From the NCBI GenBank assembly GCA_916720285.1, contig CAKAQP010000048.1:1-13297 (forward strand): a stretch of 13,297 bases of DNA. The letters are read 5' to 3'. A model generated the notes under the pieces. That model did no database searches. It worked only from the letters and a program-made list of their open reading frames with translations, and had not been told where the DNA came from. A program made the position numbers and the translations under genes. Positions 1-6,355 of this stretch are shown here, piece after piece; positions within the stretch are counted from its first letter, which is position 1, and each line of letters opens with the position of its first letter. This DNA comes from an uncultured Lachnoanaerobaculum sp. (GTDB lineage Bacteria; Bacillota; Clostridia; Lachnospirales; Lachnospiraceae).

Positions 1-594
1 AGAAGTATCTTTTATTACATCTTTTATTTTCTGGTACTTAAATCCCTGCCTCATTATTGATACAATTATTTTTTGTTTTTTATCCGGTTCTTCATTTTCA
101 AAGTAATGTTTCTTATCAAGAAGCTTTTTTATCATTGGCTCTTCATCTACTTCCAATGATTCCAAGGCATTATCTATAATCTCTTTGTTTATGCCCTTTT
201 CCATTAATTTATATTTTAATTTCATTTTGCTGTACTTATCTTTATATGTATTGATGTATCGATCGGCGTATCTTTCATCATTTATATATCCGAATTTTTT
301 TGCCTTTTCTATAGCCTCTTTTATGGCTTCTTCCGGATAAAATGAGAGCTTCAGCTTTTTTATTATATCATTTTCCGACTTAAAGGATTTCTCAAGTATA
401 TGCATAAGTCTTGCAAAAGCTCTCTTCTTTAAAACCGGATAGATGGTAATATAATATTCCTCTTCATCTATCTCTTTTCCAACAGCAATATCCAGCCTTC
501 TGATCTCTCCATTGTACAATCCAAGACTTTCTCCGTCTTGAAATATAACTTTACTTTTTTTAGTATTCAGAGGGATAATTTCACTTACAATCAA
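1..594 (-). CDS. recX: Regulatory protein RecX (C-terminus cut by window edge)
   Basis: RecX-family proteins bind RecA filaments and modulate recombinase activity, usually by inhibition. I translated this region by hand: 198 codons read open with no stop before the window edge. The N-terminus reads IVSEIIPLNTKKSKV, followed by a body of short helical repeats typical of RecX, including KKFGYINDERYADRYINTYK at about residues 101-120 and MRQGFKYQKIKDVIKD near the visible end. RecX is usually about 200-270 residues, so only a short tail should be missing. No in-frame ATG exists near the beginning. The best start is a TTG at 594-592 whose last two bases are the first two of the recA TGA stop (TTGA), preceded by GAGGA about 6 nt upstream inside recA. 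This implies co-transcription and translational coupling with recA. The family call is firm; the start codon is inferred. Confidence 0.9.
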   Translation of the reverse strand, partial: MIVSEIIPLNTKKSKVIFQDGESLGLYNGEIRRLDIAVGKEIDEEEYYITIYPVLKKRAFARLMHILEKSFKSENDIIKKLKLSFYPEEAIKEAIEKAKKFGYINDERYADRYINTYKDKYSKMKLKYKLMEKGINKEIIDNALESLEVDEEPMIKKLLDKKHYFENEEPDKKQKIIVSIMRQGFKYQKIKDVIKDTS

Positions 595-1754
595 TCTTCT
601 TCCTCGAGCTCTATTCCTGTTGCTTCATCCATATCATCTTCTATGAGTGAACCGTCAAACTCTTCTTCATCATCTACAGAGTCATACTCCAGAGTTTTGC
701 CGTTTTTTTCTTCTTCCTGTACAAATTTTTCTCTGATCTGTTCCTCTATTCTCTGACAAATTTCAGGATTTTCCATAAGAAAGGTTTTGGCATTTTCTCT
801 TCCCTGACCTATTTTATTTCCTTCATAGGAGTACCATGCACCGCCTTTTTCCACAACGTCACTTGCAACCGCCAGATCAAGTATCTCTCCGGACTTTGAT
901 ATACCGAGTCCGTACATTATGTCAAACTCCGCCTCTTTAAATGGAGGTGCCACTTTGTTTTTAACGACCTTTATTCTGGTCTTGGTTCCTATGATATCAC
1001 CGCCCTGCTTTATCTGCTCAACTTTTCTTACATCAAGTCTTACAGATGCATAGAATTTTAAGGCTCTACCTCCGGTGGTGGTTTCAGGACTTCCAAACAT
1101 TACACCTATCTTATCTCTAAGCTGGTTGATAAATATAACTATACAATTGCTCTTGCTTACTATACCTGTAAGCTTTCTGAGTCCCTGGCTCATAAGTCTT
1201 GCCTGTAAGCCCATATGGGAATCTCCCATATCGCCTTCTATCTCACCCTTTGGTACAAGCGCCGCTACAGAGTCGACTATTATAATATCAATAGCACCGG
1301 ACCTTACCATAGTCTCTGTAATTTCAAGTGCCTGCTCTCCATTATCAGGCTGTGATACGTAAAGCTCGTTTATATTTACACCTATCTTCTCTGCATAAGC
1401 AGGATCAAGCGCATGCTCAGCATCAATAAATGCCGCAATACCGCCAAGCTTCTGAGCTTCCGCAACCATATGAAGTGCTACTGTTGTCTTACCTGATGAC
1501 TCGGGTCCGTATACCTCTATGATTCTTCCCTTTGGAATACCGCCTACACCTAATGCTATATCAAGTCCCAGTGAACCTGTAGGAATGGTCTCTACAAACA
1601 TATGTGTATTTCCGTCTCCAAGTTTCATCACTGAACCCTTACCGTATGCCTTCTCTATCTGTGTCAAAGCAGACTCAAGCGCTGCCTGTTTCTCACTTTT
1701 TTCCATTACTCTTTTAACCTGTTGTGCTGCTTTGGAACTTTTTTCCTTTTTCAT
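591..1754 (-). CDS. recA: Recombinase A
   Basis: RecA is the ATP-dependent DNA strand-exchange protein that also triggers LexA self-cleavage. The predicted protein has 387 residues. Visible motifs are Walker A GPESSGKT (83-90), the DAEHALDP segment (111-118), the Walker B-type strand IIIVDSVA (157-164), FINQLRDKIGVMFG spanning loop L2 (208-221) and the ETTTGGRALKFYASVR segment (224-239). I start it at the ATG at 1754 because GGAGG lies 5-6 nt upstream. The in-frame ATG 12 nt further out overlaps that Shine-Dalgarno sequence and is unlikely. Compared with E. coli RecA there is an extra lysine-rich N-terminal segment of about 17 residues, and the C-terminal tail (about residues 345-387) is long and strongly acidic, as is common for RecA. 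Expression is probably SOS-controlled from the promoter and LexA-like box just upstream. recX follows with overlapping codons. Confidence 0.98.
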   Translation of the reverse strand: MKKEKSSKAAQQVKRVMEKSEKQAALESALTQIEKAYGKGSVMKLGDGNTHMFVETIPTGSLGLDIALGVGGIPKGRIIEVYGPESSGKTTVALHMVAEAQKLGGIAAFIDAEHALDPAYAEKIGVNINELYVSQPDNGEQALEITETMVRSGAIDIIIVDSVAALVPKGEIEGDMGDSHMGLQARLMSQGLRKLTGIVSKSNCIVIFINQLRDKIGVMFGSPETTTGGRALKFYASVRLDVRKVEQIKQGGDIIGTKTRIKVVKNKVAPPFKEAEFDIMYGLGISKSGEILDLAVASDVVEKGGAWYSYEGNKIGQGRENAKTFLMENPEICQRIEEQIREKFVQEEEKNGKTLEYDSVDDEEEFDGSLIEDDMDEATGIELEEED

Positions 1755-1766
1755 AACAACCTCCAT

Positions 1767-1780
1767 CGAATGTATGTTCT
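1767..1780 (-). promoter_or_regulatory. LexA (SOS) operator of recA
   Basis: The bases CGAATGTATGTTCT match 12 of 14 positions of the Gram-positive LexA box (CGAACRNRYGTTYC as I recall it). The inverted half-sites are GAAT and GTTC. The box begins about 7 nt downstream of the recA -10 hexamer and so covers the predicted transcription start and first transcribed bases. A repressor bound there would block initiation or promoter clearance. Assignment rests on motif match plus position upstream of recA. Confidence 0.8.
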
Positions 1781-1786
1781 TGTTTT

Positions 1787-1815
1787 ATTGTATATGCTTC
1801 TCTTTTATTTGTCAA
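1787..1815 (-). promoter_or_regulatory. Sigma-A promoter of recA-recX
   Basis: On the minus strand a perfect -35 TTGACA (1815-1810) and a 5/6 -10 TACAAT (1792-1787) are separated by exactly 17 nt. The predicted start is near 1780, giving a leader of about 26 nt before the recA ATG. This is a near-consensus vegetative promoter, suited to tight repression by LexA. Confidence 0.88.
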
Positions 1816-1922
1816 CAATGATATAAAGGGAATTAAAATTAAGACATAAAAACTAAGAATATAAAGTACTTATTGAATTTTTTGAAAAATAGAATATCTG
1901 CCATGTGATATGATTGTAACAT

Positions 1923-1960
1923 AAAAAAGGCAGGATTGCATCAATTATGCATCCTGCTTT
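1923..1960 (-). terminator. Intrinsic terminator after the sugar transferase gene
   Basis: In the minus-strand transcript GCAGGAT-GCAT (1957-1947) pairs with ATGC-ATCCTGC (1941-1930) around a 5-nt loop, with a single bulged base at 1937. A run of six T (1928-1923) follows at once. It starts 6 nt past the stop codon of the sugar transferase and separates that gene from recA. On the opposite strand the hairpin is followed only by TTTAATA, so it is probably one-way. Confidence 0.87.
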
Positions 1961-1966
1961 AATATA

Positions 1967-3331
1967 TTATTTATCCTTACTGTTTGCAGTGATTTCACCT
2001 TCACCTACACCTTCTGTAGACTCCTTCATAAATAAAACTTTAGGTGTCAAAACTATCAATATAAGATCCATCCATATACTGTAATTTCTTATGTAGTGTA
2101 AATCGAGCTTTAATTTATCATAAGGTGTTGTATTATACTTACCGTGAACCTGTGCATATCCTGTGAGTCCCGCCTTCATTTTAAGTCTCATTGAAAACTC
2201 CGGCAGCTCTTCCATATACTCTGCAGCAATCTCCGGTCTCTCAGGTCTTGGACCTACAAGGCTCATCTCTCCCTTTATTATATTAAAAAGCTGTGGAAGT
2301 TCGTCAAATCTGGTAGCTCTTAAAATCTTTCCGACTGCCGTGATTCTGTCATCATCTTCTCCTGCAAGTCTTGCTATACCGTCTTTTTCCGCATCCTCTC
2401 TCATGGTCCTGAACTTATATATTTCAAAGAGCTTTCCATCCAGTGTAAGTCTGGTCTGCTTATAGAAAACCGGTCCTCTGTCTGTAAGATGTATTGCCGC
2501 ACCGAACATAACAAACAGGGGCAGTGTAACTATTATACCTATTACACTGACTACAACATCTATAATTCTCTTTACAAGCATCTGATCGGCTTGCAGTCCC
2601 TCATTTCTTGAAAGAAGTATCGGTGTATCAAAAAGATTCAAATTTGTGGAGGTTCTGATTAAGATATCACTTATCTTAGGTATCATATATACTCTGACAC
2701 CTGCATCATAGCATTTCTTTAAAAGCAGATTTCTTTCATGTGAAGGTATATCGCCTACAACCATTCCTTCAAACTCCTCCGCTCTTTTCATTATTTCATC
2801 AATACCGACTTTGGTACTTATTACTCCGCCGATTATGTACTTGTCATCTCTTGCACCTATTTTTTCCATTATAGAAAATACAGGTCTGTTTCCATAGACA
2901 ACAAGGAGTTTTCTAGGTGGAAAAAATACACCGTATATCCACTGAAATAAAAAAACCCAGGCACACACCAATGCTGCATCTATAAGCGTTAATATAATAA
3001 ATGATGTCGGTGCATGAAACCTTTTATCAACCAGTGCCAATATAAAATATCCTATTACATTAGCTATCAAAAGCGATAAAATATGAGAATATATTATATT
3101 TCCTCTCTTTAAATAGCCTATCCTTAAGCCGCCATATGTCTGCAGAAAGAAAAATAATAACATTCCATACATTGCAGCCAACAGCCAGATTCCTCTTCTC
3201 CAGAATCTTACTTCTATAATAGTATTCAGATAAAAATGCCATAGCGCCCAATAAAGCCCTATTTCAATGAGCAATATGATAGCTGCCGAACCGAATTTTA
3301 CAATTCGTTTATACTGTTCCTTTGTATTCAT
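1967..3331 (-). CDS. Polyprenyl-phosphate sugar-1-phosphate transferase (exopolysaccharide/capsule initiating enzyme)
   Basis: A membrane phosphoglycosyl transferase of the WbaP/EpsL type. These enzymes move a sugar-1-phosphate from a nucleotide sugar to undecaprenyl phosphate, the first step of many surface polysaccharides. The 454 residues show four hydrophobic segments near 11-30, 47-64, 85-101 and 111-133, a soluble NAD-fold-like middle region (about 139-240), and the bacterial sugar transferase domain from about 252. That domain has a hydrophobic hairpin (258-280), DRGPVFYKQ (284-292), KFRTM (306-310), DELPQLFN with the catalytic Asp-Glu pair D343/E344, GEMSLVGPRPE (354-364) and GLTGYAQV (389-396). 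GGAGGAGAT directly precedes the ATG. It has its own promoter and terminator. No glycosyltransferase, flippase or polymerase genes are adjacent, so the sugar and the product polymer cannot be named. Confidence 0.93.
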   Translation of the reverse strand: MNTKEQYKRIVKFGSAAIILLIEIGLYWALWHFYLNTIIEVRFWRRGIWLLAAMYGMLLFFFLQTYGGLRIGYLKRGNIIYSHILSLLIANVIGYFILALVDKRFHAPTSFIILTLIDAALVCAWVFLFQWIYGVFFPPRKLLVVYGNRPVFSIMEKIGARDDKYIIGGVISTKVGIDEIMKRAEEFEGMVVGDIPSHERNLLLKKCYDAGVRVYMIPKISDILIRTSTNLNLFDTPILLSRNEGLQADQMLVKRIIDVVVSVIGIIVTLPLFVMFGAAIHLTDRGPVFYKQTRLTLDGKLFEIYKFRTMREDAEKDGIARLAGEDDDRITAVGKILRATRFDELPQLFNIIKGEMSLVGPRPERPEIAAEYMEELPEFSMRLKMKAGLTGYAQVHGKYNTTPYDKLKLDLHYIRNYSIWMDLILIVLTPKVLFMKESTEGVGEGEITANSKDK

Positions 3332-3363
3332 ATCTCCTCCAATACCTCTCTCACTCCGATACT

Positions 3364-3393
3364 ATTGTAGCATATTTTTTGTGTATGTATTAA
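3364..3393 (-). promoter_or_regulatory. Promoter of the sugar transferase gene
   Basis: On the minus strand there is an extended -10, TATGCTACAAT, with the hexamer TACAAT at 3369-3364. A weak -35, TTAATA (4/6), lies 18 nt upstream at 3393-3388. The TATGC extension can compensate for the poor -35. It falls in the 88-nt gap after dusB, where I see no terminator, so readthrough from dusB may also contribute. Confidence 0.6.
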
Positions 3394-3419
3394 TAATTTT
3401 ACATTAAGAGATAAAACTT

Positions 3420-4379
3420 TTATACAGACCTTAGCAGACTTTCAAGTTCATCATAGTTTTCAATATGATTAACCCTATCCCTAAGCGCCGATGAGCCCTT
3501 CATACCATGAGTGTACCATGCAACATGCTTTCTCATCTTTCTTATGGCCATAATTTCATCATCATATTGCATTTGCAGTTTGCAATGTTTAAGTATCATA
3601 TCTATAACTTCGTCTTTTGTAGGCTTTTCTATACTTTCCCCGTTCAAATATCCTCTGATTTCTTTGAATATCCACGGATTTCCTCTTGCCGCCCTGGCAA
3701 TCATTATTCCGTCACAACCCGTATACTCATACATTTCTTTTGCGCTTTTTCCGTCTACCACATCTCCGTTTCCAATTACCGGAATACCAAGCTCTGACTT
3801 TACGGCCTTTATAATGCTCCAATCCGCCTTACCGGAGTAATACTGTTCTCTGGTTCTGGCATGTACGGCAACAGCACTTACCCCTGCCGCTTCGGCTATC
3901 TTTGCAATCTCAACCGCATTGATATTGTCGTCATTGAAACCTTTTCTTATCTTTAATGTAACAGGCTTTTTTACGCTCTTTACAAGCTTTGTAAGTATCT
4001 CCTCTACAAGTTTCGGATTTTTCATAAGCGCCGAGCCTTCACCGTTATTTACTATCTTAGGCACAGGACAACCCATATTGAAGTCGAATATATCAAAGTC
4101 TCTTTCCTCTATACTTGCGGCAATCTGTGCAATTATATCAGGATCCGATCCGAAAAGCTGCAATGCAACAGGATGTTCCCCTTTATCTATTTTCATAAGC
4201 GGTTCCGTGTTTTTGTTTTTAAAATAGATAGCCTTTGCACTCACCATCTCTGTAACGAGAAGTGAAGCTCCCATTTCTTTGCATAAATGACGAAATGGCA
4301 AGTCACTTACACCTGCCATTGGTCCTAGGCACAAACCGCCTTCTATATTTATATTTCCGATTTTAAAATCTTTCAGCAT
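3420..4379 (-). CDS. dusB: tRNA-dihydrouridine synthase DusB
   Basis: An FMN- and NADPH-dependent enzyme that reduces specific uridines in the tRNA D-loop to dihydrouridine. The 319-residue protein is full length for the family. It has the N-terminal flavin-barrel signature GPMAGVSDLPFR (19-30), the catalytic-cysteine motif NMGCPVPKI (101-109, Cys104), the phosphate/FMN-binding HART (173-176), GNGDV (203-207) and ARAARGNPWIF (228-238), then a helical C-terminal domain that contacts tRNA. The ATG overlaps the upstream GtrA stop codon by one base (TAATG), with AAGGA just ahead, so translation is probably coupled. It ends the pfkA cluster. In many Firmicutes dusB sits near ribosome or lysine-tRNA genes, so the neighbourhood here is different. 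The family call is secure; which uridine it modifies is not shown by the sequence. Confidence 0.96.
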   Translation of the reverse strand: MLKDFKIGNINIEGGLCLGPMAGVSDLPFRHLCKEMGASLLVTEMVSAKAIYFKNKNTEPLMKIDKGEHPVALQLFGSDPDIIAQIAASIEERDFDIFDFNMGCPVPKIVNNGEGSALMKNPKLVEEILTKLVKSVKKPVTLKIRKGFNDDNINAVEIAKIAEAAGVSAVAVHARTREQYYSGKADWSIIKAVKSELGIPVIGNGDVVDGKSAKEMYEYTGCDGIMIARAARGNPWIFKEIRGYLNGESIEKPTKDEVIDMILKHCKLQMQYDDEIMAIRKMRKHVAWYTHGMKGSSALRDRVNHIENYDELESLLRSV

Positions 4380-4813
4380 TATTCCTTATTCTTTCTAAAA
4401 ATAAACAGCTTTGAAAAAATATAATTAAGTATAACTACGACCACACTTGAAACTATTTTTGCAATTATCCAGTTTCTCTTTAATAAGTCCACTCCCACAA
4501 ACATAATCGCCGTGTCCAAAAAACCTGTAAACAATCTTGCCGTAACAAAAGCAAGTAATTCCTGTGCGAGTTTTGAAAGTCCAAAACTTTTACTTTTAAA
4601 TACCCATATTTTATTTGTTATAAAGGCAAAAAGAACGGATAATATCCATGCAATTGTATTGGATACCAAGTTCGGAAATTGAAGTTTTGTATAGCAAATA
4701 TGATATGCCGCAAAATTTACGAGAGTGGTCAGCACACCAAAAATAAGATACAGTATTACACTCTCATATTTTTTTATATAATATGATATTCTTTCAAGCA
4801 TATTATTCTGCAC
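4379..4813 (-). CDS. GtrA-family membrane protein
   Basis: A small polytopic membrane protein of the GtrA (PF04138) type. Relatives are implicated in passing lipid-linked sugars across the membrane or in attaching sugars to wall polymers. The 144 residues contain four hydrophobic helices near 19-40, 47-69, 84-108 and 117-136, and two family hallmarks: NKIWVFKSK after helix 2 and NYIFSKLFIFRK at the C-terminus. The start is uncertain. The GTG at 4813 overlaps the upstream gene by 11 nt and has GGGAG a few bases ahead. The ATG at 4801 sits one base after the upstream stop (TAATATG) and would shorten the protein by four residues. It lies between a small unknown gene and dusB in what looks like one transcript. 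A substrate cannot be inferred. Confidence 0.88.
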   Translation of the reverse strand: MQNNMLERISYYIKKYESVILYLIFGVLTTLVNFAAYHICYTKLQFPNLVSNTIAWILSVLFAFITNKIWVFKSKSFGLSKLAQELLAFVTARLFTGFLDTAIMFVGVDLLKRNWIIAKIVSSVVVVILNYIFSKLFIFRKNKE

Positions 4814-5171
4814 TCTCTCCCAATATCACCACTTTATAAAACAATTCAAGCTGTGACAAAAGCTCTTCTTTTTTTCTTTGGTATAAGCTTATCTTCAATC
4901 CGCTCTCTATTTCATCAAAATAAAAATCGGCATCATCAACTCTTACACAAAAGCTCAAATTTCCGAATTTATCAAATTCCATAGTAAGTATGCCTCCCGC
5001 CTCTTCAGCAAAAGACACACACATTATTTTGAGTTCATTTTTTATCTCATCCGGCAAAAGCTTAAACTTTTCATTGAAATAATACTTCTGAACATATGAG
5101 CTGGCACCACATAGCACCATGTTTTCACTGTTTGTCCAATCGTAATTATATCCGTCTATCATTTCAGGCAT
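4803..5171 (-). CDS. Conserved hypothetical protein, possibly DUF6145
   Basis: I do not know a function for this 122-residue protein. From memory its pattern (CGASSYVQKYYFNEKF near residues 22-37, LPDEIKNELKIMCVSFAEEAGGIL near 39-62, GLKISLYQRKKEELLSQLELFYKVV near 91-115) resembles the Lachnospiraceae family DUF6145, but I could not search to confirm. No signal peptide or membrane segment is visible. The composition is acidic with several aromatic residues, and the C-terminal third is probably a long helix, suggesting a small soluble cytoplasmic protein. The ATG is one base after the pfkA stop (TAATATG) with only a weak purine-rich GGTAAG upstream, so expression probably depends on translation of pfkA. 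An alternative start three codons inside (MIDG) has no better ribosome site. Confidence 0.82.
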   Translation of the reverse strand: MPEMIDGYNYDWTNSENMVLCGASSYVQKYYFNEKFKLLPDEIKNELKIMCVSFAEEAGGILTMEFDKFGNLSFCVRVDDADFYFDEIESGLKISLYQRKKEELLSQLELFYKVVILGESAE

Positions 5172-5172
5172 A

Positions 5173-6141
5173 TTATCTTACCAAAAGCTTGCTTATTCTG
5201 AATTGATCTTCCGGTATATCCTTAGTCATTGCCAATGCTTCCTGAATATCAAAGTCAACAAACTCACCGTTTTTGTATGCAACAAGTCTGTTTGAATGAC
5301 CGGCCAATAAAAGCTCTACAGCCTTTGCGCCCATAATTGATGCGTAAACTCTGTCCTTACATGTAGGCGCACCACCTCTTTGCATGTAACCGAGGATTGT
5401 AGCTCTTGTCTCGATTCCTGTAGCAGCTTCAATTCTCTTTGCCATGGAAGTTGAATGTCCGATTCCCTCGGCATTGATTATGATGTGATGCTTTTTTCCA
5501 CGTTTTCTGTTTTCAATGATTCTGTCTATCAACACCTGCTCGTTTCCGTCATATCTCTCAGGTAAAAGCACATCCTCGGCACCGTTTGCAAATCCGCACC
5601 AAAGTGCAATATATCCTGCATTTCTACCCATTACCTCGATTATTGAACATCTCTCATGTGATGTGGAAGTATCTCTTACCTTATCAATAGCCTCCATTGC
5701 AGTATTTACCGCAGTATCAAATCCTATAGTATAGTCTGTACATGCTATATCAAGATCGATAGTTCCCGGTATTCCTATGGTATTTATTCCAAGAGCTGAG
5801 AGTTTTCCGGCACCTTGGAATGATCCGTCACCACCTATAACGACAACTCCGTCTATACCATGTTTTCTACAGATTTCAGCACCCTTTTTTTGTCCCTCCG
5901 GTGTAGTAAACTCCTGGCATCTTGCAGTATAAAGAATTGTACCACCTCTGTGAATGATTTCAGACACGCTGGTACTGTCCATATCTACTATCTCTTCCTG
6001 TAAAAGTCCTGCATAACCTCTCATTATTCCCTTTACATTTATTCCGTTATGTATTGCTGTTCTGACTACCGCTCTGATAGCCGCATTCATTCCCGGTGCA
6101 TCTCCACCACTTGTCAAAACACCTATAGTTTTTATTGCCAT
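5173..6141 (-). CDS. pfkA: ATP-dependent 6-phosphofructokinase
   Basis: PfkA phosphorylates fructose-6-phosphate to fructose-1,6-bisphosphate, the committed step of glycolysis. The 322 residues match the bacterial tetrameric enzyme in length. Visible sites are the nucleotide loop SGGDAPGMN (11-19), GGDGS (103-107), the catalytic PGTIDLD with Asp129 (125-131), MGR (171-173), PER (194-196) and ETRATILGYMQRGG (244-257). Glycines in GGDG and PGTID, instead of the Asp and Lys of pyrophosphate enzymes, indicate ATP use. Effector-site basic residues (R23, R27, K216/K217) are kept. Two departures from E. coli PfkA stand out: Leu130 replaces the Asn of TIDND, and Tyr252 replaces the fructose-6-phosphate-contacting His249. 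AGGAGG lies 6 nt before the ATG. It heads a cluster with the small unknown gene, GtrA and dusB. Confidence 0.96.
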   Translation of the reverse strand: MAIKTIGVLTSGGDAPGMNAAIRAVVRTAIHNGINVKGIMRGYAGLLQEEIVDMDSTSVSEIIHRGGTILYTARCQEFTTPEGQKKGAEICRKHGIDGVVVIGGDGSFQGAGKLSALGINTIGIPGTIDLDIACTDYTIGFDTAVNTAMEAIDKVRDTSTSHERCSIIEVMGRNAGYIALWCGFANGAEDVLLPERYDGNEQVLIDRIIENRKRGKKHHIIINAEGIGHSTSMAKRIEAATGIETRATILGYMQRGGAPTCKDRVYASIMGAKAVELLLAGHSNRLVAYKNGEFVDFDIQEALAMTKDIPEDQFRISKLLVR

Positions 6142-6170
6142 ATATTTCCTCCTATTTTAAAAAACGGATC

Positions 6171-6210
6171 TACTCTTTTTCTCTTTATATAGTATATCTA
6201 GGTAAGAGTA
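6171..6210 (-). repeat. Inverted repeat in the pfkA leader
   Basis: Two 7-bp arms, TACTCTT (6171-6177) and AAGAGTA (6204-6210), face each other 26 nt apart within the predicted 5' leader of pfkA, ahead of its ribosome site. The intervening bases are nearly all A and T. This could be a weak operator or a leader stem, or chance in AT-rich sequence. I recognise no known regulator site. Confidence 0.25.
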
Positions 6211-6232
6211 TACATATATAAATATCTACATC

Positions 6233-6261
6233 ATTTTATATTAATGAAAAACATTTTTCAA
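6233..6261 (-). promoter_or_regulatory. Promoter of pfkA
   Basis: On the minus strand TTGAAA (5/6, 6261-6256) and TAAAAT (5/6, 6238-6233) are separated by 17 nt. Initiation would fall near 6226, giving a leader of about 85 nt. It lies just past the SRP RNA terminator, which explains why pfkA needs its own promoter. Confidence 0.65.
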
Positions 6262-6295
6262 TAGTCTTGTCATGGAATTAACAAATTATAGTTTT

Positions 6296-6352
6296 AAAAA
6301 TGCAAAGAGCATTATCAAAAAATCTAAAACAGATTTCTTAATAATGCCCTTT
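6296..6352 (-). terminator. Long intrinsic terminator of the SRP RNA gene
   Basis: In the minus-strand RNA a 12-bp arm (6352-6341) pairs with 6315-6304 and an inner 9-bp arm (6339-6331) pairs with 6325-6317, around a 5-nt loop at 6330-6326. With a G-U pair linking the two arms (6316/6340), the stem is 22 bp. Three bases later comes a run of five T (6300-6296). The three non-Watson-Crick positions are G-U wobbles only in the minus-strand RNA; in the plus strand they would be A-C mismatches. This fixes the orientation. It ends SRP RNA transcription, and any readthrough from mfd, ahead of pfkA. Confidence 0.88.
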
Positions 6353-6355
6353 TAT

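Noticed and set aside
591..760. Serine-rich plus-strand frame overlapping the recA C-terminus
   Set aside because: It is the complement of GAA/GAT-rich codons encoding the acidic RecA tail, so the poly-Ser reading is an artefact.
1915..1925. Extended -10-like TATGTTACAAT on the minus strand upstream of recA
   Set aside because: It directly follows the terminator T-run and has no -35 at a workable distance; the TTGACA/TACAAT promoter nearer recA is far better. A minor second recA promoter cannot be excluded.
3060..3251. A 63-codon minus-strand frame inside the sugar transferase gene
   Set aside because: Out-of-frame shadow of a well-supported membrane protein, with no independent ribosome site or family match.
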